Part shown: piece after piece, positions 7,657 to 13,616 of the stretch
Position numbering within the stretch: position 1 is the first letter of the stretch
How the letters are laid out: each line of letters opens with the position of its first letter
From: JBBEDC01 sp040881505
GTDB lineage: Bacteria; Patescibacteriota; Andersenbacteria; UBA10190
Direction of reading: 5' to 3'
DNA: 40,109 nucleotides
Assembly (NCBI GenBank): GCA_040881505.1
Contig: JBBEDC010000013.1
Span: 1 to 40,109, forward strand
Notes under the pieces: generated by a model
Told to the model about the DNA's origin: nothing
Databases searched by the model: none
Seen by the model: the letters and a program-made list of their open reading frames with translations, nothing else
Translations under genes and position numbers: made by a program

Positions 7657-8801
7657 TCAGCCCTGGCGTTTTGATTCTTGCCGGCCTTGTGGCGACGGGA
7701 ATCGCAGTCTACTGCTACCGGACAAGATCCGTCAGTAGTGCTGACACAGTTCCGCCCTCTGGAGGGACTACGCCCACCGCTGGAGCAGAGAGAGCACCCA
7801 ACACAAAGGATGTGTGGAAACACGCCGTCAAGACACCCGTCTACATCGCTCTTGGAGCCATCTGGCTGCTGGGGGTGTCGATGGCGATAGGGTTTCTCTG
7901 GTACGTGGTCCTGCTCATCGGATGGATGTGGGGGCCACCCTCTCCGGAAACCAAGCCTCCAGTTGTCAGGGTGGCAGCTGCAGACCAAGATAGAGCTGCA
8001 CCAACGGTACAGCCTCCTCAGTTCTCACCCGAGAATGCCGCACGAATAACGCGGATCATGGGGGAGGCGACACCAGGAGTCATTCCAGTTCAAGAGATTC
8101 CAACCGAGATCTCTTTTGCGTACTGGGTGAACGGCAAGGAATGGGGGGCCAACCAGGGAACGGAGGCAAACCTGAAAGGGTTCGATCCAGAAAATAAGTG
8201 GGTTAAGATGGAAATTGACGACTACTCCCCTAGCTACTTCCTCCGGATCAATGATCGGCAAGTACGGGCTTCTTACCCCGAAAGGCTTCAATTCACTGCG
8301 CAGGAGGTTGCTAGCTGGAGCACAATCACCATCGCCTTTCAGGCAACGGGTAATGTTGGACGTGACCCCTTTCGTATCACACTCGAATATGGAGACAACA
8401 GCCTCACATCAACGAGAGTTCGGTTCGCCAACCAGGCAACCACAACTCCTAGCCAGGCAGGCGAAGCGAGCTATGGACTCCTTCCAGATCCGGCTGGTCT
8501 CCGAACCACGCTCTGGGTGGACATCAAGCACCCCGCAACGGATGTAGTGCCACAGGAGAAGCGCCTGTCCCTGTTTGAGAATCAGGAACTTGCCCTTCAG
8601 CACCCTGTGACACTGCAACTACACGGGGACAACGGTGTGGTGGTTAAGAAGCGACTCTACACGGCAGAAACAATGATCTCGCCGGCAGAACTCGCTTCTA
8701 GCACACTGGCCGGGTCTACGGCCATCGAAGTAGTCGTAGATATCCCCGCGCTACCGCAGGGAGCACGCGTCGAAGTCGTTCGCCTCGTGCAGCCAAAGTA
8801 G
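7653..8801 (+). CDS. Hypothetical membrane protein with two helices and a large soluble domain
   Basis: A 382-residue protein of unknown family. It has an N-terminal hydrophobic helix (about residues 3-21), a loop, a second long hydrophobic segment (about 60-92), a Pro/Ala-rich linker and a roughly 270-residue soluble domain that looks beta-rich (alternating hydrophobic residues, Thr/Val-rich, ending in VEVVRLVQPK). The loop between the helices should lie on the opposite side of the membrane from the large domain. It overlaps the SPFH-like gene by 4 nt, suggesting coupled translation and a shared complex. No enzyme motif or cysteine pattern was recognised. Confidence 0.75.
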   Translation: MISPGVLILAGLVATGIAVYCYRTRSVSSADTVPPSGGTTPTAGAERAPNTKDVWKHAVKTPVYIALGAIWLLGVSMAIGFLWYVVLLIGWMWGPPSPETKPPVVRVAAADQDRAAPTVQPPQFSPENAARITRIMGEATPGVIPVQEIPTEISFAYWVNGKEWGANQGTEANLKGFDPENKWVKMEIDDYSPSYFLRINDRQVRASYPERLQFTAQEVASWSTITIAFQATGNVGRDPFRITLEYGDNSLTSTRVRFANQATTTPSQAGEASYGLLPDPAGLRTTLWVDIKHPATDVVPQEKRLSLFENQELALQHPVTLQLHGDNGVVVKKRLYTAETMISPAELASSTLAGSTAIEVVVDIPALPQGARVEVVRLVQPK

Positions 8802-8823
8802 CGTTCTGATCTTTTCACCAACC

Positions 8824-8864
8824 AACCCCAGAAAGGCGTTCGCGCTTTTCTGGGGTTATTTTTT
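8824..8864 (+). terminator. Strong rho-independent terminator of the SPFH operon
   Basis: A stem of about 15 bp (AACCCCAGAAAGGCG with CGCTTTTCTGGGGTT, one G-T pair) closed by a TTCG tetraloop, then a T-rich tract. It lies about 20 nt after the stop codon at 8801. Confidence 0.92.
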
Positions 8865-9081
8865 ATAAAACAAGAAGATTAAAAATAGCGGCAGCAAAAG
8901 CCAATCCCGCAATAGCAACGATTAGCTTTAAAATTTTAAACTTCAACACTGTCTGTCGAGCATCGTCCCCAATCGCATAGTTATACAAACTAGCATTACG
9001 GATCAGAATGATTCCCAAGATGAGAACAAGCACCAATACTGTCCCATTGACGATATATATAATTAGGTCTATCGCTGTCAT
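8863..9081 (-). CDS. Small two-helix membrane protein
   Basis: A 72-residue protein from the ATG at 9081 (an upstream TTG at 9102 would add 7 residues but lies inside a terminator hairpin). Two hydrophobic segments (about residues 5-28 and 48-70) are separated by a polar loop with NYAIGDDARQTV. The GDD-containing loop between two helices recalls the pilin-like proteins encoded upstream, though the signature is weak. It lies just after the terminator of the pilin array, so expression would need read-through or its own promoter. Function unknown. Confidence 0.65.
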   Translation of the reverse strand: MTAIDLIIYIVNGTVLVLVLILGIILIRNASLYNYAIGDDARQTVLKFKILKLIVAIAGLAFAAAIFNLLVL

Positions 9082-9100
9082 AACTCGATCATACCATACC

Positions 9101-9127
9101 AAAAAGCCGCCTCTCCGGCGGCTTTTT
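9101..9127 (-). terminator. Terminator after the pilin array (bidirectional shape)
   Basis: AAAAAGCCGCC (9101-9111) pairs with GGCGGCTTTTT (9117-9127) around a 5-nt loop. Read on the minus strand it ends in five T directly after the last pilin gene; it would also work in the other direction. Confidence 0.88.
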
Positions 9128-9146
9128 GTAAAAGAGATCTTACAAC

Positions 9147-9500
9147 TTACGCAGCATTAATCGCGTTGATAACGAAGCGTACTACTGCTGCTGCTAATCC
9201 AATAACGATTAGACCGATAACAGCATACAGAATAGTGTTTTTCGCCGCATCAGCCGCTGACTCATCGCCCTGTGAGGTTATGTATCGCACACCACCGATG
9301 ACGAGGAAGATAGCAGCTACTAGCGCTGCAAGCATTAAGGCCCAGTTGATAATCGTCTCAACTGCTGTAATGAGATCAGAATCTGCATCACCAGCAAAGT
9401 CGAAGTTGTCACCCTGTAGACCAATAGCAAATGCCTTAGCCGGTGCACTTAACACAAGCATTGGAAGAACGCTGTTTCGAAAAAACTTTTTGATATTCAT
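9147..9500 (-). CDS. TrbC/VirB2-like pilin, seventh of a tandem array
   Basis: A 117-residue small exported membrane protein: signal peptide (cleavage probably after AKAFA), a short acidic segment (DNFDFAGDADSD), hydrophobic helix 1, the conserved loop GGVRYITSQGDESAADAAKN, and hydrophobic helix 2 (ILYAVIGLIVIGL). This layout is that of VirB2/TrbC-type pilins common in CPR genomes. It carries by far the best ribosome-binding site of the array (AAGGAGGTGAG about 6-8 nt before the ATG) and lies directly before the terminator, so it may be the most highly translated member, perhaps the major subunit (inference). Confidence 0.82.
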   Translation of the reverse strand: MNIKKFFRNSVLPMLVLSAPAKAFAIGLQGDNFDFAGDADSDLITAVETIINWALMLAALVAAIFLVIGGVRYITSQGDESAADAAKNTILYAVIGLIVIGLAAAVVRFVINAINAA

Positions 9501-9538
9501 ACTCCCTCACCTCCTTCGAATAGACAACGTGACATCCG

Positions 9539-9895
9539 CTACGCAAACGCGATGCCATCGATTACAAAATTAACAATTGCTGCCGACAAACCAATTGCAA
9601 TAAGTCCAATGACTGCATACAAAAGTGTTTTCTTCCCCTTCTCGGCCTGTCCCTCATCTCCAGCTGAGGTTATGAACCACACTCCACCAATGATGATAAA
9701 AATTGCTGCCACTATTGCTGCCAACATCAAGAAAACATTGATGATAATTTGAATGGCTACAATCAAAGGAGTGTCTGCGGTACCAGAAAATGGCACCACC
9801 CTGCTTAGCCCTTGCGCATGTAGGGCCAGGGGTAATAAGAACAGTGAGGCAACTACGCCGTATCTGAGCAATTTGTCCATCATAGAGATAATCAT
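9539..9895 (-). CDS. TrbC/VirB2-like pilin, sixth of the array
   Basis: 118 residues. Signal peptide ending ALHAQG, then helix 1 and the loop GGVWFITSAGDEGQAEKGKK, then helix 2 LLYAVIGLIAIGLSAAIVNF. ATG codons occur at 9895, 9883 and 9880; the first has an AGGTG just upstream and is kept. Its sequence is closest to the next upstream member (9904-10281), with which it shares SAGDE and LLYAVIGLI, suggesting a relatively recent duplication. Confidence 0.82.
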   Translation of the reverse strand: MIISMMDKLLRYGVVASLFLLPLALHAQGLSRVVPFSGTADTPLIVAIQIIINVFLMLAAIVAAIFIIIGGVWFITSAGDEGQAEKGKKTLLYAVIGLIAIGLSAAIVNFVIDGIAFA

Positions 9896-9903
9896 ATCAC
9901 CTG

Positions 9904-10281
9904 TTATCCAAATGAAGAAAGCGTAAAGTTCACGATTGCCGCCGATAGACCAATAACGATCAGTCCAATGACAGCATATAGAAGCGTTTTCTTACCTTTA
10001 CTTGCTTGCTGCTCATCTCCAGCTGAGGTTATAAACTGTACGCCTCCAATGACTACAAAGACTCCCGCTACAATACTAACAAGTACTAAGAATACATTAA
10101 TAATATCAGTCAGAACCCCTACAAGATCGTCCCCACAAGCTATATTCCATTTACCACATGCATCATCAGGAACATCATCTAGTTGGGCTGCGGCCGGGAA
10201 AACCGCCAATACAAGCATAGTAAAGGTGGCAATAAAGATTACCATATGTAGGAAACGAAAAGTGTGACGAATAGACTGCAT
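9904..10281 (-). CDS. TrbC/VirB2-like pilin, fifth of the array
   Basis: 125 residues. A long signal peptide (cleavage near FPAAAQ) and an exported segment with a cysteine pair (DACGKWNIACGDD), probably a disulfide outside the cell. Helix 1 follows, then GGVQFITSAGDEQQASKGKK, then helix 2 LLYAVIGLIVIGLSAAIVNF. It lies 5 nt downstream of the previous pilin gene and 8 nt before the next. Confidence 0.82.
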   Translation of the reverse strand: MQSIRHTFRFLHMVIFIATFTMLVLAVFPAAAQLDDVPDDACGKWNIACGDDLVGVLTDIINVFLVLVSIVAGVFVVIGGVQFITSAGDEQQASKGKKTLLYAVIGLIVIGLSAAIVNFTLSSFG

Positions 10282-10286
10282 AGTAT

Positions 10287-10679
10287 CTAGTTTACCGCCC
10301 TAAGGATGAAGTTTACAACGACTGCCGAGAGGCCAATGACAATTAGCCCAATGACAGCATATAGAATAAGATTTTTTGCTTTTTTGGCCTTGTCCTCTTC
10401 TCCGGCAGACGTGAGAAATAGTACACCTCCATAAATCAGTACCGCAGATGCAACAATTGCCACAAAGGAAAGGAAAATCTTAATAATATCTTCAAGAAGC
10501 GTACGGAATGCTGCTCCATCTTCTTCGCCCTCTACGTCACATCGGATTCCCAAGCCTTCGCAATCAGCTGGCTGAAAAGACCCCGCCTCCACTTCGTGCA
10601 GAGGCGCATTTAGCAAAAATCCTCCAAAAACCATGAGTGTCACAAGAAAAAGTATGGTTGTTTTTTTAGCAAACAGCAT
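10287..10679 (-). CDS. TrbC/VirB2-like pilin, fourth of the array
   Basis: 130 residues. Signal peptide with cleavage near HEVEAG, then an exported segment with a Cys pair (ADCEGLGIRCDVEGEEDG). Helix 1 is followed by GGVLFLTSAGEEDKAKKAKN and helix 2 by the usual ILYAVIGLIVIGLSAVVVNF. The loop has GEE where most members have GDE. It starts 2 nt after the end of the previous gene. Confidence 0.82.
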   Translation of the reverse strand: MLFAKKTTILFLVTLMVFGGFLLNAPLHEVEAGSFQPADCEGLGIRCDVEGEEDGAAFRTLLEDIIKIFLSFVAIVASAVLIYGGVLFLTSAGEEDKAKKAKNLILYAVIGLIVIGLSAVVVNFILRAVN

Positions 10680-10681
10680 AG

Positions 10682-11062
10682 TTATTCTGCAAAAAATTCA
10701 ACAATCGTATTTACAGCCAATCCGGCTACCCCAATAACAACAAGTCCAATAATAGCAGCGAGAATGAGCTTCTTTGCTTTTTTAGCCTTATCTTCATCAC
10801 CTCCAGAAACAAGATACATCACACCACCAACAATAATTGCAGCAACGGCTAAAATGCTAACAAATGCTAATATAATTCTCACCACAGCACGGATAAAAGC
10901 CTCTGCTTCCGTATATTTTTCTACTCCACTGCCAGTTTCAATCGTATCAACTCTATCGAAACTATCACTAAATGAGACTGCATGAGTAACAGGAATGTGC
11001 GGGGCAAACAACATTAACGTGACAACGCCTCCATTTATAACCCACCGTAGTTTACTCATCAT
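10682..11062 (-). CDS. TrbC/VirB2-like pilin, third of the array
   Basis: 126 residues. N-terminal hydrophobic signal (cleavage near VTHAVS), an acidic exported segment without cysteines, helix 1, loop GGVMYLVSGGDEDKAKKAKK and helix 2 (LILAAIIGLVVIGVAGLAVN). It overlaps the end of the second pilin gene by 4 nt. Together with its neighbours it shows that the array diversified mainly in the exported N-terminal segment, while the loop and second helix stay fixed. Confidence 0.82.
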   Translation of the reverse strand: MMSKLRWVINGGVVTLMLFAPHIPVTHAVSFSDSFDRVDTIETGSGVEKYTEAEAFIRAVVRIILAFVSILAVAAIIVGGVMYLVSGGDEDKAKKAKKLILAAIIGLVVIGVAGLAVNTIVEFFAE

Positions 11063-11385
11063 TCGCCCCCTTCTCCAAGTAGCAATCTTTTCACGATCTC
11101 AATTATTAGGAAGGAAGTACCGACTATGACAAGTCCAATGATTGCAGTAAGAATAATCTTCTTGGCAGTTCCAGTTCTCTTCTCATCTCCAAAAGAAATA
11201 ATATACATCACCCCACCAACGATAAGGGCTAACAGCGCCAGCACAGCTGAAATACCTAGGAGCCAGTCAATGATTCTCGTAAGAAGCGTGATTTCAATAT
11301 CTTTTTCCCCGGCGAGCTTTGCCAGCGTAGCATCAACCTTTGCCGCATCATCTAAGCCACTTTGAAAAAAATCAGTTTTAGCCAT
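11059..11385 (-). CDS. Pilin-like two-helix protein without signal peptide, second of the array
   Basis: 108 residues from the ATG at 11385, which has AAGGA 8 nt upstream; a longer frame from 11424 would overlap the previous gene and lacks this support. It differs from the rest: no signal peptide, but a 40-residue hydrophilic N-terminus (MAKTDFFQSGLDDAAKVD). Helix 1, the loop GGVMYIISFGDEKRTGTAKK and helix 2 (LTAIIGLVIVGTSFLIIEIV) then match the family. The lack of a signal suggests that it stays as an inner-membrane component rather than a processed subunit (inference). Confidence 0.78.
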   Translation of the reverse strand: MAKTDFFQSGLDDAAKVDATLAKLAGEKDIEITLLTRIIDWLLGISAVLALLALIVGGVMYIISFGDEKRTGTAKKIILTAIIGLVIVGTSFLIIEIVKRLLLGEGGE

Positions 11386-11389
11386 AATA

Positions 11390-11743
11390 CTATCCTTCTG
11401 CGGGCCCCGCACCGAGGAACCCACTTACAATAGCAATTAATGCATACGAGGCTATAACGACTATTAGCCCAATAACTGCCCATGTAATAATTTGCTTAGC
11501 CGACTTAACGGACTCTTCCTTGCCAAAAGACACGATAAGCTTTACGCCTCCTGCCACCAAAGCAAACAAGGCCAGTAGCCCAACAAGTCCAAGCAGCCAT
11601 TGAATAATATTAGTAAGGAGCTCTTGAACAGTCTCTATTCCATTGAGAGGGTTTGTTATCCCCGCTGCACTCACAGTAAATGGCAGCGTCCATACGGATA
11701 TTACTGCGGGCAAGAAGACATTACCTTTACTAAATATTCGCAT
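11390..11743 (-). CDS. TrbC/VirB2-like pilin, first of the array
   Basis: 117 residues. Signal peptide (cleavage near TVSAAG), short exported segment (ITNPLNGIETVQELL), helix 1, loop GGVKLIVSFGKEESVKSAKQ and helix 2 (ITWAVIGLIVVIASYALIAIV). It is the most divergent in the loop (FGKEE instead of GDE). It overlaps the end of the solute-binding lipoprotein gene by 14 nt, tying the lipoprotein and the pilins into one operon. Confidence 0.8.
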   Translation of the reverse strand: MRIFSKGNVFLPAVISVWTLPFTVSAAGITNPLNGIETVQELLTNIIQWLLGLVGLLALFALVAGGVKLIVSFGKEESVKSAKQIITWAVIGLIVVIASYALIAIVSGFLGAGPAEG

Positions 11744-13013
11744 TATTCGGTATTAACAACTGAAGCTGGTCCTGAGCGCGACGCAAAGCATCCTTTATAG
11801 TAATAGACCCCGTCACGACCTCGTCTATCATAGCATTAAAAATGGTATCTGTGGCGACGATGTCCACTCTCGGCCATGTACGTGCAATAAGGGATTGATC
11901 TGCGAACACCCCAAGCTCCGGATTGCTTCGCACTGCCTCTATGTTATCCCGTCGAGCCGGTGGAGCGCCTTGTGCTTCATTTATCAGAGGAGCCACAGAA
12001 GTATCTGTCAAAAACCGGACAAACTGCCAAGCCGCAGTTGGTGATTGCGAAGCTGGCGATACAGCAAAAGGCCAATAGTTAGCGAAGGCAACCTGCGTGC
12101 TATCAGCAATCTGCGGTACAGGCGCGATTGCAAAGTTCAACCGAGGATTTTTCGCCTTAATAGTTGAAATGTGGTGAGAATAGTTAAACATCATAGCCGA
12201 CTCCCCTTCTGCAAACGCGTCAATGGAGAAATCCTGAGACAGATCCCAGGTATATACCTTCTTTGATTTGTTAGAAAAGTCGGTGTAGAACGTCAGGGCC
12301 GTCTCGGCTACTTGATTGGCCAGATCAATACGACCATCACCTCGAACAATATCAAGGCCGCTTTGAATCATTAACAGCTGAAGAATATCTCCAGCCCGGT
12401 TTACATTTGAGGCAGTCCCAAGCGTTGCTGCGCTTTGTTCAATCACTCCAAGGCGAGAAACTCGCGTAATACTCTCAGCTGCTCGCTGAAAATCCTGCCA
12501 GGTACGAGGAGGACGAGCAATACTAGCGCCTGACAGGAGGTCGCGATTGTAATACAGCGCGAGAGTATCAACGGAAGTTGGGAGAGCATACACAAATCCA
12601 TCTCGGACAACGTCCTGTGCTACTACGGACACGAATTCGTCCTGTAACTGGCGTACGTTAATGACTTCAGCGGGGGCAGGACTCATAATACCCCGCTTCG
12701 ACTCGACCCACGTGTGGTGAATAACGAATATGTCGGGCCCTCTTCCTTCTGCTAATGCCTCTAGAAGCTCTCTTTCATACGTCGCAACTGAGGCAATCTT
12801 TTTGTATTCAACCGCAATACCCGTCTGTTCTGTGAACGCCTTAACGATAGGGTCCATACTCGCGCTCTCCTGCCATAGACCCCACACAACTAATGCTTGA
12901 GAGGTGCTATCACCTACCCTATTCTGCGGGCGACGACAGCCAAAGCCTAAAACAGAAATAGCGCTGACAACAATCAACAGGGTTAACGCTGCCGTTTTTA
13001 AGCGAGGGCTCAT
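11730..13013 (-). CDS. Extracellular solute-binding lipoprotein (family 1, sugar-type)
   Basis: A 427-residue protein with a signal peptide and a Cys in a lipobox-like LGFGC (Cys about residue 26), so a lipid-anchored exported protein. Typical family 1 features: VVWGLWQESASMDPIVKAF near the start, the TGIAVEYKKI strand, GRGPDIFVIHHTWV, YALPTSVDTLALYYNRDLL, PRTWQDFQ, AMMFNYSHH, and the late NYWPFAVSP and AWQFVRFL segments. Such proteins bind oligosaccharides for ABC importers, but no permease or ATPase genes are nearby. It lies between a methyltransferase gene (4-nt overlap) and the pilin array (14-nt overlap), so it may serve the pilus system or ligand capture at the surface rather than a local importer. 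Confidence 0.88.
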   Translation of the reverse strand: MSPRLKTAALTLLIVVSAISVLGFGCRRPQNRVGDSTSQALVVWGLWQESASMDPIVKAFTEQTGIAVEYKKIASVATYERELLEALAEGRGPDIFVIHHTWVESKRGIMSPAPAEVINVRQLQDEFVSVVAQDVVRDGFVYALPTSVDTLALYYNRDLLSGASIARPPRTWQDFQRAAESITRVSRLGVIEQSAATLGTASNVNRAGDILQLLMIQSGLDIVRGDGRIDLANQVAETALTFYTDFSNKSKKVYTWDLSQDFSIDAFAEGESAMMFNYSHHISTIKAKNPRLNFAIAPVPQIADSTQVAFANYWPFAVSPASQSPTAAWQFVRFLTDTSVAPLINEAQGAPPARRDNIEAVRSNPELGVFADQSLIARTWPRVDIVATDTIFNAMIDEVVTGSITIKDALRRAQDQLQLLIPNNANI

Positions 13014-13558
13014 GACTTCTGTTTGGATAACACCAGAGCGTAATGGTAGGGGCTCGGTGCGAATTTCTTTGCAATATAGAGACCTACCTCAGAAGCAACG
13101 CGGGTGATTTCCTCTGCTGGAATACGCTGACTAACTGGGGGGCCAAATGGGCTAGCTACAACGTCCCACCCGACGATGACAATATGCCCATTAGCGGCCA
13201 CTACTCGCATGGCCTCGCGTAGCAGTGTTGCGATATCTGACTGGTAAATGATATTCGCAAGTAATACCCAATCAGCTGTATTGTCGGGCAACGAACTTCC
13301 CTTAGGATTCTCTAGGTTCGCTCGAATAACCTGAATAATGGAGTCAACGTTTTCCCGTTTCGATCGACTTTCAGCCTCTGCCAACATGTCAGGCAACACA
13401 TCAATCCCTATCGCTTTCCCATTCTTGCCAACAATATGAGCTGCGGGAACAAGATAAAAACCTGCTCCTGCTCCAAAATGGACTACTGTTTGTTCAGCCC
13501 GCAAACCAACTGTTCGCCAAAACTCTTCGGGCCGAATGAAGGATTGTTCTTCTGTCAT
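13010..13558 (-). CDS. Class I SAM-dependent methyltransferase
   Basis: 182 residues with a UbiE/MenG-type core: motif I VVHFGAGAGFYLVPAAHIVG, an acidic motif II residue in AIGIDVLPDML, and motif IV-like NTADWVLLANIIYQ. The substrate cannot be predicted. Motif I has FGAGAG where most have DxGxG, but the glycine spacing is intact. It overlaps the solute-binding gene by 4 nt and lies 58 nt after gyrA in the same direction. Confidence 0.8.
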   Translation of the reverse strand: MTEEQSFIRPEEFWRTVGLRAEQTVVHFGAGAGFYLVPAAHIVGKNGKAIGIDVLPDMLAEAESRSKRENVDSIIQVIRANLENPKGSSLPDNTADWVLLANIIYQSDIATLLREAMRVVAANGHIVIVGWDVVASPFGPPVSQRIPAEEITRVASEVGLYIAKKFAPSPYHYALVLSKQKS

Positions 13559-13616
13559 AAAGTATAGGATACCACAGAGCGGGGGACGAGCTGAAGCGCT
13601 CCTTCCTCAATATTTC

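Noticed and set aside
11059..11424. Longer start for the second pilin-like gene (MGSSVRGPQ)
   Set aside because: It overlaps the previous gene, lacks a ribosome-binding site, and the ATG at 11385 has AAGGA at good spacing.
13559..13616. Promoter with TATACT before the methyltransferase gene
   Set aside because: The box ends only about 2-4 nt before the ATG, too close for transcription to start at or before the start codon.
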